Positions 19,299 through 29,110 of a DNA stretch of 64,000 nt are shown here, piece by piece. The notes below the pieces were generated by a model that did not search any database, was not told where the DNA came from, and saw only the letters and a program-made list of their open reading frames with translations. Origin of the DNA: Blastocatellia bacterium. Its GTDB lineage: Bacteria; Acidobacteriota; Blastocatellia; UBA7656; JADIYM01. The position numbers and the translations under genes were made by a program. Within the stretch, counting starts at the first letter, position 1. Each line of letters begins with the position of its first letter. Where the stretch lies: the NCBI GenBank assembly GCA_021463145.1, contig JAJTWZ010000001.1:221370-285369 (forward strand), read 5' to 3'.

Positions 19299-20204
19299 TC
19301 AGTACACCATCATCTTCATACAGAAGACCGAGCCGCCACTCTTGATGAACTCGCCCGTCTCGACTTCGACGATGTCGAACCCATTGGCTCGGAGTGCGGC
19401 CACGACCTCGGGCGAGCCGGACTGAATAACCACGGTCCTTCCGTCGAGAACGTGCGCGTTACATGCGAAACCCGATGTCGCCTCCGGTTCCGACGCCTCG
19501 ATCACGCGATCGAATCCACGCCGGATCAGCGCCATGCCCTCATCCGAGAACGCGGCCGGATAGACGAGAACCGCGTCTTCGGAGAGAGCGCAGAACGCCG
19601 TGTCGAGGTGGTAGAAGCTCGGGTGCACGAGTTCGAGCACCACGACCGGCGTTTCTATCAATTCAGAAAGCGCCTCGTACGCCTCTACTGCCGTACGCTG
19701 GCCGTAGCCACCCCAGAGAAGCCGCCGGCCCGGATGCCATATTGCATCGCCCTGTCCCTCGAAGTACGGGACCGACTCGGGCAACTCCAGAATTCTGTAC
19801 CCACGTTCTTCGAACCAGGCGCGAATTGCGGGAACTTCGCGACGGCGCGACGGATGGCGCATGTGGCTGGGCACGACGTAGGGACGGCCGTCGTCGCCCA
19901 TTCCCGGCAGCACCTGGTTTGCCGCGAAGACCATGTCCTCGCACCCCTCGACGCCGGGCAGTGTCAGCACCTCATGGCCTGCCGATTCGAATGCCCGAGC
20001 CAGTGCGTCCCATTGTTCACGCGCTTTCAACCGGTCGACGCTTCCGATGTTGCCGTGCATGAATGCGTTCTTCACGTCGACGACATCGAAATAGTCGGGC
20101 GTACACATAAGAATGTGCCGCGGCTCCACCCGCGATTCGAGCGGCCCCTCCCCCAGCAGCGACTCCAGCTCGGCCGTCGTTCGAATGACGCGGGCAGGAG
20201 TCAC
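19299..20204 (-). CDS. DDAH-like amidinohydrolase (arginine deiminase superfamily)
   Basis: The 301-aa protein belongs to the guanidino-group-modifying superfamily, closest by eye to dimethylarginine dimethylaminohydrolases (COG1834-like). The catalytic Cys is in SGGSVFCMKM near the C-terminus, the His in SFYHLDTAFC, and acidic substrate-binding residues are in GCEDMVFAANQ and FEGQGDAIWHPG. The start GTG 20204 overlaps the stop of the upstream GTPase gene as GTGA, so translation is coupled. The real substrate (methylarginine, arginine or another guanidine) is unknown. Its position next to arginase suggests production of ornithine or citrulline. Confidence 0.82.
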   Translation of the reverse strand: MTPARVIRTTAELESLLGEGPLESRVEPRHILMCTPDYFDVVDVKNAFMHGNIGSVDRLKAREQWDALARAFESAGHEVLTLPGVEGCEDMVFAANQVLPGMGDDGRPYVVPSHMRHPSRRREVPAIRAWFEERGYRILELPESVPYFEGQGDAIWHPGRRLLWGGYGQRTAVEAYEALSELIETPVVVLELVHPSFYHLDTAFCALSEDAVLVYPAAFSDEGMALIRRGFDRVIEASEPEATSGFACNAHVLDGRTVVIQSGSPEVVAALRANGFDIVEVETGEFIKSGGSVFCMKMMVY

Positions 20205-21526
20205 GCGTGGCGCTCCAGAAATTCCGATAGAACCTGGCGCATCGTAGGCTCGCCGATCTCCGCCAATTCGTAACCAACGCGCATCGAGGGCCTGGCGATG
20301 TCGACAACCCGCCGAAGGTCGATCGGGGTCGCAATGAGCACCAGATCGCAGTCGATGGAGTTGATCGTCGAGGCGAGGTCGTCCATCTGCTTGCGGCCAT
20401 ACCCCATCGCCGGAAGGAGTGCCCCGATGCCCGGATAATGCTCGAACGTCCCGGCGATCTCGCCCACGACGTATGGACGGGGGTCGACGATTTCCGCGGC
20501 CCCGTGCTGACGAGCCGCAATGACTCCGGCTCCGTAAGTCATCTCTCCGTGAGTCAGCGTCGGACCGTCCTCGACGACGAGCACGCGTTTGCCTGCGATT
20601 GCCGCCGGGTCCTCGCACGTGATCCGCATGTCTGCGTTCATGATCCGCGCGCCCGGATTCACCGACGCGGCCGACCGCTTGACGGCCTCGATCCCCTCCG
20701 GCGTCGCCGAGCCCTGCTTCCCGATCAGGATCAGGTCTGCGCGGCGGAAGTTCGCCTCACCCGGGAAATAGAGCAACTCGTGGCCAGGACGATGAGGGTC
20801 GGCAACGACTATCTCGAGATCCGGCCTGTAGAACGGCAGGTCGTTGTTGCCGCCATCCCAGACGATTACGTCGGCCTCCCGCTCGGCCGCTCGAAGGATT
20901 CGTTCGTAGTCCACACCTGCGTACACGATGACGCCGTTTGCGATGTGAGGTTCGTACTCCTCCATTTCCTCGATCGTGCATTTATTGGCCTCGAGATCGT
21001 CCAGGGTCTCGAATCGCTGAACCGCCTGTTTCACGAGGTCGCCGTACGGCATCGGATGGCGAATCGCGACCACGCGCTTTCCGAGTTCGATCAGGGTCTT
21101 CGCGACGCACCTGCTCGTTGGGCTCTTGCCGGCTCCGGTACGCACCGCGCAGATCGATACGACCGGTTTCGACGATGCGATCATCGTCCGCTCCGGACCA
21201 ATGAGCCGGAAGTCGGCTCCCGCGGCCACCACGCGCGACGCGAGGTGCATGACGTACTCGTGCGACACGTCGCTGTAGGCAAAGACGACCTGCTCCACTT
21301 CCAGTTCGCCAATCAGCCTTTCGAGATCGTCCTCTGCGTGGATCGGAATGCCGTCCGGATAATGCTCGCCGGCAAGCTCCGGGGGATAGCGGCGATCGTC
21401 GATGTTCGGGATCTGCGTCGCCGTGAACGCGACGACGTCGGTTTCCGCATCGTGCCGAAACACGGTGTTGAAGTTGTGAAAGTCTCGCCCTGCAGCGCCG
21501 AGTATCAGTGTTTTCGTTCTGCTCAC
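20201..21526 (-). CDS. cyclic 2,3-diphosphoglycerate synthetase-like GTPase (COG2403-like)
   Basis: The 441-aa protein starts VSRTKTLILGAAGRDFHNFN and has a P-loop at residues ~145 (VRTGAGKSPTSR), followed by HPMPYGDLVKQAVQRF, the layout of cyclic 2,3-diphosphoglycerate synthetase relatives. GTG 21526 has the Shine-Dalgarno GAAGGAGC 6 nt upstream. Most bacteria with this family do not make cyclic 2,3-diphosphoglycerate, so the true reaction here is unknown. Overlap with the DDAH-like gene suggests a joint role in arginine or ornithine metabolism, which is inference from context. Confidence 0.78.
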   Translation of the reverse strand: MSRTKTLILGAAGRDFHNFNTVFRHDAETDVVAFTATQIPNIDDRRYPPELAGEHYPDGIPIHAEDDLERLIGELEVEQVVFAYSDVSHEYVMHLASRVVAAGADFRLIGPERTMIASSKPVVSICAVRTGAGKSPTSRCVAKTLIELGKRVVAIRHPMPYGDLVKQAVQRFETLDDLEANKCTIEEMEEYEPHIANGVIVYAGVDYERILRAAEREADVIVWDGGNNDLPFYRPDLEIVVADPHRPGHELLYFPGEANFRRADLILIGKQGSATPEGIEAVKRSAASVNPGARIMNADMRITCEDPAAIAGKRVLVVEDGPTLTHGEMTYGAGVIAARQHGAAEIVDPRPYVVGEIAGTFEHYPGIGALLPAMGYGRKQMDDLASTINSIDCDLVLIATPIDLRRVVDIARPSMRVGYELAEIGEPTMRQVLSEFLERHA

Positions 21527-21570
21527 GGTAATGCTCCTTCGAAGTGGCGATACGTCGGATATCGGCAGCT

Positions 21571-22866
21571 TCAGGGCTTCGTGCGATAGATCGTTCGCGG
21601 AAACGGAATGGCCTCCCGAATGTGCTCGATTCCGCACATCCACGCCACACATCTCTCGATACCCATGCCGAATCCGGCGTGAGGCACCGACCCGTACTTC
21701 CGAAGATCGAGGTACCAGTCGAACGCCTCCTCCGGCAACTCATGCCTTGCGATCTGATCGCGCAGGAACTGCAGGTCAGACGCGCGTTCGCCTCCGCCGA
21801 TTACCTCGCCGTAGCCTTCCGGAGCCAGCACGTCCACGCCGAGCGCCTTCGTCGGATCCATCGGATCGGGCTTCATATAGAAAGCTTTCACGGCCGCCGG
21901 ATAGCGATGGACCATCACAGGCCGGTCAAACTTCGACGAAATGAACGTCTCGTCGGGCGCGCCGAAGTCGCCGCCGTACTCGAAAGCCTGGCCGCCGTCG
22001 ACGAGCATCCTGGCCGCTTCGTCATAGCTGATGCGCGGGAAAGGCTTCTGAATCGCCTCGAGTTTCGACAGGTCGCGGCCAAGCGTCTCGAGTTCGGGCC
22101 GCCGGTTTGCCAGAACCCTGGCCGCGACAAAGCAGAGGAAGTCCTCGGCGAGATCCATGATGTCGTCGAGCGTGGCATAGGCCACCTCCGGCTCCACCAT
22201 CCAGAACTCCGTCAGGTGTCGCCGCGTCTTCGACTTCTCGGCACGGAACGTCGGACCGAAAGCATACGCACGACCGAGCGCGGCAGCCGTCGCTTCGTTG
22301 TAGAGCTGACCGGACTGCGTCAGGTATGCCTTTTCGTCGTCGAAGTAGTTCACCTCGAAGAGGCTCGTGGTTCCCTCGCAGGCAGCCGGCGTGAAGATTG
22401 GCGTGTCCGCCAGGATGAATCCGTTCGAATCGAAGTAATCGCGCACGGCACGGATCACCTCGTGGCGCACGCGCAGAATGGCGTGCTGCAACTTCGATCT
22501 GATCCAGAGGTGCCTGTGGTCGAGCAGGAACTCGGGCCCGTGCTCCTTTGGCGTGATCGGGTATGGCTCGGCGATGCTAACGACCTCGAGGTTCGTGACG
22601 TCCATCTCGAATCCACCGGGCGCACGGTCGTCAGCGCGCACGGCGCCGGTGACGATGACCGAAGACTCTTGCGTGAGCGTCTGGCACGCATCCCAGACTT
22701 CTTCAGGGACGGCTTTCTTGAAAACGACGCACTGCAGGATTCCCGAGCCGTCGCGGATCTGGGGGAAAATGAGCTTGCCGCTCGATCGAATGTTGTAGAG
22801 CCACCCCTTTATGACGATGGTCTCGCCAACGTGCCGTGCTATGTCTTCGATATAGGTCTGCGTCAT
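21571..22866 (-). CDS. asnS: asparaginyl-tRNA synthetase
   Basis: This is a class IIb synthetase: an N-terminal OB-fold anticodon-binding domain ([20 protein letters not shown]), motif 2 ([21 protein letters not shown]) and motif 3 ([15 protein letters not shown]). The [15 protein letters not shown] context and the 431-aa length indicate AsnRS rather than AspRS. ATG 22866 overlaps the stop of the upstream kinase gene as ATGA. Its presence suggests direct charging of tRNA-Asn rather than only the amidotransferase route. Confidence 0.95.
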   Translation of the reverse strand: MTQTYIEDIARHVGETIVIKGWLYNIRSSGKLIFPQIRDGSGILQCVVFKKAVPEEVWDACQTLTQESSVIVTGAVRADDRAPGGFEMDVTNLEVVSIAEPYPITPKEHGPEFLLDHRHLWIRSKLQHAILRVRHEVIRAVRDYFDSNGFILADTPIFTPAACEGTTSLFEVNYFDDEKAYLTQSGQLYNEATAAALGRAYAFGPTFRAEKSKTRRHLTEFWMVEPEVAYATLDDIMDLAEDFLCFVAARVLANRRPELETLGRDLSKLEAIQKPFPRISYDEAARMLVDGGQAFEYGGDFGAPDETFISSKFDRPVMVHRYPAAVKAFYMKPDPMDPTKALGVDVLAPEGYGEVIGGGERASDLQFLRDQIARHELPEEAFDWYLDLRKYGSVPHAGFGMGIERCVAWMCGIEHIREAIPFPRTIYRTKP

Positions 22867-24008
22867 GCGGTCTCGAAACTGGCCGTCTCGAGACGCGTTG
22901 CGCACTCGAGAAGAGCCGGAAAGTCGCCAAGGCGCCCGAGTGCCGGGATTGCCGACGCGAGGGCAGGCGCAATGAACGGCAGGTAGCGGCGCGTGCCACG
23001 AGCCGACGCCTGATTCGTGAATGTGCCAACGGCCTTCAGCATCCGCTGCGCCGTAGCGAGGTCATATTGCACGCCGAACTCGGTGTCGCCGGGCCACGAC
23101 CCGTCGGCCAACGAGAGCTCGCGGAATCGCGAAACGAGCCGCTGGCGGAGCCAGTTCTCGAGTTGCGCGTACGGGTCTTCGACCAGCGAGACCAGGTCGT
23201 AGGTCAACGGTCCCATACGTCCGTCCTGGAAGTCGATGACCACGACACTGTCTGCCGGCGGCCCGCCGGGACGTATCATCAGGTTCCGCGCGTGGTAATC
23301 GCGATGACAGAGGTATCGGGGACGATCCGACAGCGCGTCCGCGAGCGATCGGCTCTCGCGCCGCACCGCCGCATCTGCCTGCGCATCCAGCGGGGCGCCG
23401 AGGAAGCGATCGAATGTGTTGACACGGAAAAATTCGAGCTCCCAGAAGAGCTTGTCGCCGTCGAGCGCGAGCCGTGCCCCGGCTCCTCCGGCTTCCTGAA
23501 TCGACCGAGTCGCGAATCGAATGGCGGCTACGAGATCGACGGCACGCTCGAAAACGGCGATGACGTCTGCCGGAGCTGCAGTCGACATCCAGGTCTGAAC
23601 GAGCCCGTCGCCGACGTCCTCGAGAAGAATTACGCCCGCTCGATCGTCGACGGCTACGATCTCCGGCACGGGAACGCCAGCGCGCGCCAGCAGCGCGGTC
23701 ATCTCGATATGACAGACCGGATCGTTTGCAAACGTCATGATGCCCTCGGCCCCGTGATCCCTGCACCAGCGCTCGATCTGGAGTGTCGACGCGTCGCCGC
23801 GATCGAACGGTCGCGGGTACCGAACGCCGACCAGCGCACCCCCGTCGCGGCGGATCCGAACGTACGAGCGCGACGACGCATCGCCGGCAAGCAACTCGGC
23901 CGAGAGCGATTCCGGTGACACGCGAAGCTCGCGTGCCGCCGACTGCAGGACCACGTCTTCGACACTTGCCTCGTAGGACGGATCAACGGAAGTAGGTTCT
24001 GCGGGCAT
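22863..24008 (-). CDS. amgK: AmgK-like MurNAc/GlcNAc anomeric kinase
   Basis: The 381-aa protein is an aminoglycoside-phosphotransferase-fold kinase. The catalytic loop is [12 protein letters not shown] and the metal-binding segment is [20 protein letters not shown], which is the signature of AmgK (COG3178-like). AmgK phosphorylates MurNAc at C1, the first step of the MurNAc recycling shunt that bypasses de novo UDP-MurNAc synthesis. The nucleotidyltransferase gene 7 nt upstream is the expected MurU partner, which strengthens the call. Confidence 0.85.
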   Translation of the reverse strand: MPAEPTSVDPSYEASVEDVVLQSAARELRVSPESLSAELLAGDASSRSYVRIRRDGGALVGVRYPRPFDRGDASTLQIERWCRDHGAEGIMTFANDPVCHIEMTALLARAGVPVPEIVAVDDRAGVILLEDVGDGLVQTWMSTAAPADVIAVFERAVDLVAAIRFATRSIQEAGGAGARLALDGDKLFWELEFFRVNTFDRFLGAPLDAQADAAVRRESRSLADALSDRPRYLCHRDYHARNLMIRPGGPPADSVVVIDFQDGRMGPLTYDLVSLVEDPYAQLENWLRQRLVSRFRELSLADGSWPGDTEFGVQYDLATAQRMLKAVGTFTNQASARGTRRYLPFIAPALASAIPALGRLGDFPALLECATRLETASFETA

Positions 24009-24015
24009 TGGCGCG

Positions 24016-24987
24016 TCAGTCTAGCACCGGCCCAATCGGCGCCACAAGCAGGTCACCCATGAGGCTCCCGCGCTCGATTTTCCTAACGATTTCGGCCTTC
24101 ACCACGACCGAATCGACGATCCGAATCCCCGGCGGAACGCGCACGCCATCCCCCAGAATCGAGCCACGCACGACGGCGCCGGCCTCCACTCGGACGTCCC
24201 GCCAGAGCACGGATTCCTCCACTTCGGCGGCGGCATCGATGAAACTTCCCTGCCCAACGACGTTTAGCTCGCCACGTAAAGCGGCCGCGGCGATCGACTC
24301 GCCGAGATAGCGTGAGAGGGTCGACATCTCCTTCCACGCACCGGCTGCAACGTGACCAACGACTGGCCGTCCGTCCGCTATCGCCGCCGGGAACACATCC
24401 GCAGTCGTGTGCGAGAAACGGCCGGCGGGGATGTACTCGAACAACCTGGGGGACAGGATCTGGATTCCAGTGAACATCAGTGGCGCCGCGCCAGCCCGGC
24501 AGCCGGGTTCCGGGAACCCGGCGAATCTCCTGACCAGTCCACTCTCGTCACATTCGACGATTCTGAAGTGCTCGTACGAAATGTTCTGCAACAGGACGAG
24601 CGTCGCGATCGCATCGCGCTCCCGGTGTTCGGCAATCCCCGGGGCCAGATCGATATCCGTGACGATCTTTCCATTCACGACGATGAAATCGTCATCCTCC
24701 AGCCAGGGCTTCGCGCGATCCAGTGCGCCGCCAGTGCCTAGAATCTGGTCCTCCAACGAGTAACGGACTCGGCAGCCGAACGCAGTTCCGTCGCCGAGCG
24801 CCTCACGCACCGAGTCGCCGCGATGATGCAGATTGACTACGACGTCGACCGCCCCGAACGCGCGAACGTACTCGAGCGCGTAAACGACAAGCGGCTTACC
24901 CAGAAACGGCACTGCCGGTTTCGTCCGGTCCTCGGTGAGCGGCCAGAGCCGTGTCCCGAAGCCCGCGGCAAGGATCATCGCCTTCAT
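24016..24987 (-). CDS. murU: MurU-like sugar-1-phosphate nucleotidyltransferase
   Basis: The N-terminal motif MKAMILAAGFGTRLWPLTE with KPAVPFLGKPLV is the nucleotidyltransferase signature, and the C-terminal ~90 residues show hexapeptide-like repeats (SVLWRDVRVEAGAVVRGSIL). ATG 24987 gives 323 aa; the longer frame to 25089 lacks protein-like sequence. Paired with amgK it would make UDP-MurNAc from MurNAc-1-P. Canonical MurU is shorter (~220 aa) without the hexapeptide tail, so substrate identity rests partly on the neighbour. It is the first gene of the eight-gene directon. Confidence 0.78.
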   Translation of the reverse strand: MKAMILAAGFGTRLWPLTEDRTKPAVPFLGKPLVVYALEYVRAFGAVDVVVNLHHRGDSVREALGDGTAFGCRVRYSLEDQILGTGGALDRAKPWLEDDDFIVVNGKIVTDIDLAPGIAEHRERDAIATLVLLQNISYEHFRIVECDESGLVRRFAGFPEPGCRAGAAPLMFTGIQILSPRLFEYIPAGRFSHTTADVFPAAIADGRPVVGHVAAGAWKEMSTLSRYLGESIAAAALRGELNVVGQGSFIDAAAEVEESVLWRDVRVEAGAVVRGSILGDGVRVPPGIRIVDSVVVKAEIVRKIERGSLMGDLLVAPIGPVLD

Positions 24988-25169
24988 CCGGCCTCGCGCG
25001 CCAGCCGTGCCATTGAACTGCGTCCCATCAGACGGCCAGTCTCGACGACAGGAATTCGGCGTGTCAACCGGCGTCCAGCGGTCGCCCAATCCATCGCTTC
25101 CATTCCGTTGGGTTTGTTTTCGGCAATCCGGAGTGATACACAGGCTGCAAGCCTTGGGAGGGCCGTCGC

Positions 25170-28100
25170 TTGGACCGGTTTATCTCCCATTATCGCCTCT
25201 TGGAATGCCTCGGCAAGGGCGGCGCCGGAGCCGTTTACAAGGCCGAGGATACCCGGCTCGGCCGAACGGTGGCGCTCAAGCTGCTCGACGGCCCGATGGA
25301 TGGCCTGCTCGACGAGGCGAGAGCCGCGGCTTCCATCTCGCATCCGAACGTCGCGGCCGTCTACGATGTCGGTGAAGTCGACGGACAGCCGTTCATCGCG
25401 CTCGAATACGTTGCCGGAGAAACTCTGGCGTCCCGCCTGACCCACGGGCCGCTCGAGCTCACGGAAGCGCTGGGCATTGCAATCGGCGCCCTTCGCGCGC
25501 TCGCAGCCGCGCACGGCGCGGGTCTCGTCCACGGTGACGTTACGCCGTCGAATATTGCAATCGGCGCCAATGGCGTCGTCAAGGTGCTCGACTTTGGACT
25601 GTCGAGGCGCGCGCGGGAGGTAACCGGACCTGCGGGAACTCCCGGTTACCTCGCTCCCGAGCAGCTCCTGATCGGCCCGGTGGACGCGCGTTCGGACCTC
25701 TTCTCCCTCGGCGTGGTGTTGTACGAGTCGATCGCCGGGACGCTGCCGTTCGGCCGTCAGTCCTGGCGCCGCGAGTTGTTCGAGGGCGAACCGGTACCGA
25801 TATCGTCATTACGGCAGGATGCTCCCCTCGAGTTGGAGCGCATTCTCCGCCGGTCCCTCGAGCGCGACCTCAGCACGCGTTACGCATCGGCGATCGAGTT
25901 TGCCACGGATCTCGAACGCCTGCGGGACTCGTTCGGCGCCGGCTCCGAGCCTGCAAACGTCGAGGCCTTGCGCGACGAACCGGCGTTTCGCGGCCTCCTG
26001 CCGTTTCAGGAGGCCGATCGGGGCTGCTTCTTTGGAAGAGCGGCCGAAACTGCTTCGCTCGTAAAGCTCGTCTCCCACGCGGACTTCAGGTTCGGCGTGC
26101 TGTTCGGCGAATCGGGCACCGGCAAGTCCTCGCTGCTTCGGGCGGGGTTGATTCCGGCCCTTTGGGAAGCCGGATTCGCGCCGCTCTACCTCAGGCCGCG
26201 GTCCGATCCGATCGAAGCGCTCGTGGCGGAGGCGCGGCGCGTAAGCGGTGTCGTTCAATGCGACGGCGAAACAATTGGTGACTACCTGCTGCGCCTCATC
26301 GCGACGCTTGGGACGCCCGTGGTGGTAATTCTGGATCAGTTCGAGGAGTTCTTCGTCGCCCACAAGTCGCCGGCGGCAAGAGCGCCTTTCCTCGATTCAC
26401 TGGCTGCGTTGCATGAAGATCGGAAGCTGAACGTGCGCATTCTGGTATCGATGCGCTCCGACTCGTTGCACTGGGTGGGTTCCGAACTGGTCGATCGCAT
26501 CCACGAGCCCCTCGCCAGCTCGCGGCTCTTCCACCTCCGCGCTTTCGACGAAGACTCGGCGACGGATGTACTCCGTAGATCGGCCCAACGCGCAGGACTG
26601 CCGATAGAACCTTCCCTCTGCCGGCACATTGCGGCCGACCTCGCAATCGAGGGCTCCGTCCTTCCGTCCGAGCTGCAGATCGTTGGCGAGCGCCTGCAGG
26701 GAAAACGGCTCTTCTCGATGCGGGAGTATCGGCGCGCCGGCGGTAAGGAAGTGCTCGTCTACAGTTTTCTCGAGGACGTCATCCGCGCCTGCGGAGACAG
26801 AGAGGCGGCCTCGCTCGTTTTGCGCAGCCTGGTCTCCGACGAGAATGCCCGGCTGTCGCTCTCCGCTACCGACATCTCGCGTCGAACGCAGCGTGAAGGC
26901 GCCGTCGTCGCCCGCTTGCTCAGGCTCTTCGTCGAGGCAAGGCTGATCAGGGAGCTTCAGCACGAGCAGCCTTGGCGCTACGAGCTCGTGCACGAGTACC
27001 TGATCGACAAGATCAACCGAGTTACCGGTGGCGTGTTCGATGCGACGCACCGCGCGAACCGGCTCCTCCGTCAATTCTCGGCCGGGTACGCGGACGATCC
27101 GCGCACGCGGATTCCTCTCAGAAAGCTGTACTTCATACGCCGACACACGGACCGGGCGATCGGCGACCGCGAGCGCGCGCTGTTCCGGAAGAGCCTTCGA
27201 ACTGGATTGATCCGCTCGGCGGCGTTCCTCCTCGTATTCGCGGTGGTTGGCTTCGCGACCGCCGCAGCATTCTCGATAAGGGAGACCTGGGACGGAGTGC
27301 GGTTCACCGATGGTCATACTGCCGCAGTGCGACGGGCTGCGTTTTCTCGCGACGGACGTCTGCTGGTGACAGGCGGAGAAGACGGCATGGTGATCGTCTG
27401 GGACTTCGCCCGAAGACAGAGGATTGCAACTCTGGACGGACACGCGACCTGGGTAACCAACCTGGCCTTCGCGCCGGACGATTCCGTGTTGGCAACCGGT
27501 GGCAGCGATGGAAACGTCTGCGTCTGGAGCACGAAGGATTTTTCGCTCGAGAAGTTGCTGCCTGGCGCGGGATCGCCAGTCGGCGCTATGGGCTTCTCGC
27601 CGGATGGAAAGAGACTCGTGACGGCAACGGCCGGTGTTCAAGGCGCAATCGTCTGGCGAGTGGAAGACTGGTCAATCGAAAACGAATTGCCGGGCGAGTT
27701 CAGTTCCTGGAACAGCATCGTGTTTCTGTCGAATGAAGTTGCAGTCTTGCGCACGACCTCCTGGAACGTGCGAACCGGTAAATCAGTCGCAAGTCTCGAG
27801 GAGCCGCTTGTCGACGTAACGTGGCTGGCAACCTCACCGGATCGGCAAAGGTGGATGGGGATCGGCCCCGACGGGGTGGTTCGATTCGGCGAACTTGCCG
27901 ATTTCGGACAGTCGGCTGCCATCCCGGCGCACCACGATCACGGCCGGGCGGCCGCATTCTCCCCTGACGGCCAGCTTGCGGCTTCTGGCGCCGAGGACGT
28001 TGTACTGTGGAATGCCGCGACCGCTACCAAGCTCTGTCGTCTTCAGCACACGTCTATCGTGTGGAGCGTGGCGTTTTCTCCCGACGGCAAGTGGCTTGTT

Positions 28101-28592
28101 TCGACCCACGGCGACGGCTCCGTGCTGATCTGGGACACGGCCGAACGCGAGCGCGTGGCGAATCTCAACGAGCACAGCGCACCGGTTCGCGGCATTGCAT
28201 TCTCGCCGGACGGAAGCCGGATGGTGACCACGAGCGAGGACGGATCGGCGATAGTCTGGGGTATCGACGACGGGCGCAAGGAATTGACGCTAATCGGGCA
28301 TCGCACACGGGTAGCCGGGGCAGCGTTCTCCGCCGACGGACTGCAGGTCGCAACGGTGGATCAGTCGGCGAACGTCAACCTGTGGGACTCGGTTACCGGG
28401 CAGCTTCTCAGGCAATGGGAGCCGCCCCCCAGCCGCATTTCGACGAACGGGTTACTGTGTGGCGATTTCGCCCGATGGCGCCAGAATCGTCTCGTCGACC
28501 TTCGTCATCGACAGCCGCACCGGCCAGCCGGCCATCGATCGCTTCGAACCGGCAGGCACTTGTTACTACTCGATCGCGTTCACGCGAGATAG
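25170..28592 (+). CDS. Ser/Thr kinase - STAND NTPase - TM - WD40 protein, frameshifted
   Basis: The order of domains is: kinase (residues ~1-265; LGKGGAGAVYKA, VALKLLD, VLDFGLSRR), a STAND-type P-loop NTPase (~285-620; FGESGTGKSSLLRAG Walker A, VVVILDQFEEFF Walker B), one membrane helix (~680-702) and WD40 repeats from ~711. The catalytic loop reads VHGDVTPSN, so the usual HRD is HGD. TTG 25170 has GGGAGG upstream. After residue ~1088 the frame leaves WD40 sequence; the repeats continue in the +1 frame to 29061. The shift maps to a run of six C at 28425-28430; five C would restore a protein of about 1296 aa. This is either an assembly error, a pseudogene or a phase-variable tract. Confidence 0.85.
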   Translation: MDRFISHYRLLECLGKGGAGAVYKAEDTRLGRTVALKLLDGPMDGLLDEARAAASISHPNVAAVYDVGEVDGQPFIALEYVAGETLASRLTHGPLELTEALGIAIGALRALAAAHGAGLVHGDVTPSNIAIGANGVVKVLDFGLSRRAREVTGPAGTPGYLAPEQLLIGPVDARSDLFSLGVVLYESIAGTLPFGRQSWRRELFEGEPVPISSLRQDAPLELERILRRSLERDLSTRYASAIEFATDLERLRDSFGAGSEPANVEALRDEPAFRGLLPFQEADRGCFFGRAAETASLVKLVSHADFRFGVLFGESGTGKSSLLRAGLIPALWEAGFAPLYLRPRSDPIEALVAEARRVSGVVQCDGETIGDYLLRLIATLGTPVVVILDQFEEFFVAHKSPAARAPFLDSLAALHEDRKLNVRILVSMRSDSLHWVGSELVDRIHEPLASSRLFHLRAFDEDSATDVLRRSAQRAGLPIEPSLCRHIAADLAIEGSVLPSELQIVGERLQGKRLFSMREYRRAGGKEVLVYSFLEDVIRACGDREAASLVLRSLVSDENARLSLSATDISRRTQREGAVVARLLRLFVEARLIRELQHEQPWRYELVHEYLIDKINRVTGGVFDATHRANRLLRQFSAGYADDPRTRIPLRKLYFIRRHTDRAIGDRERALFRKSLRTGLIRSAAFLLVFAVVGFATAAAFSIRETWDGVRFTDGHTAAVRRAAFSRDGRLLVTGGEDGMVIVWDFARRQRIATLDGHATWVTNLAFAPDDSVLATGGSDGNVCVWSTKDFSLEKLLPGAGSPVGAMGFSPDGKRLVTATAGVQGAIVWRVEDWSIENELPGEFSSWNSIVFLSNEVAVLRTTSWNVRTGKSVASLEEPLVDVTWLATSPDRQRWMGIGPDGVVRFGELADFGQSAAIPAHHDHGRAAAFSPDGQLAASGAEDVVLWNAATATKLCRLQHTSIVWSVAFSPDGKWLVSTHGDGSVLIWDTAERERVANLNEHSAPVRGIAFSPDGSRMVTTSEDGSAIVWGIDDGRKELTLIGHRTRVAGAAFSADGLQVATVDQSANVNLWDSVTGQLLRQWEPPPSRISTNGLLCGDFARWRQNRLVDLRHRQPHRPAGHRSLRTGRHLLLLDRVHAR

Positions 28593-29061
28593 AAGGCTTA
28601 TGGTCGGAGTGGCGCCCACGGATTCGACGCTCGAAGTTCGGAGCGTCGAAGACTGGAGCCTCGTCAGACGTGCGAAGGTTTCGGGAGTAGCCAGCTTCGT
28701 CTCCGTGGGCGCCTCGCCGGATGGCAAGAGCTTCGTAACGGGAGACGACCAGGGCCGGGTTGAGCTGTGGAATGCCGAATCGCTCGAGGACAGCGGCACG
28801 ATCGGACGGCATTCGGCTAGAGTGAAGTGCGTGGCTTTTTCTCCCGATGGAAGTACCGTGGCTTCCTGTGGCGACGACCAGACGATCGCAATCTGGGATG
28901 TCCAGTCCAGGAAGCAGGTCGCAACCGTTGGCACTCACGCGGCTCCCGTGCTTGCCATCGCATTCTCGCCGGACGGCCATCGACTCGTCGCCGGCGGTCA
29001 CGACAACTCAGTTCGCGTCTACACCCGGCACCGCTCGTTGTGGGGGTTGGACCTGGAATGA
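28459..29061 (+). pseudogene. WD40 C-terminal part of the frameshifted kinase gene
   Basis: This +1 frame encodes at least four further WD40 units (VAISPDGARIV, VGASPDGKSFVTGDDQGRVELW, VAFSPDGSTVASCGDDQTIAIWD, IAFSPDGHRLVAGG). It is in register with the repeats of the upstream ORF if one C is removed from 28425-28430. GTG 28459 is only the first possible start, and there is no ribosome binding site. It is best read as the rest of the upstream gene, not as a separate gene. Confidence 0.8.
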
Positions 29062-29110
29062 CGACGGATACGAACATGGCGGCCATCAGCTCGCCACCCA
29101 TTGCTCCTGT

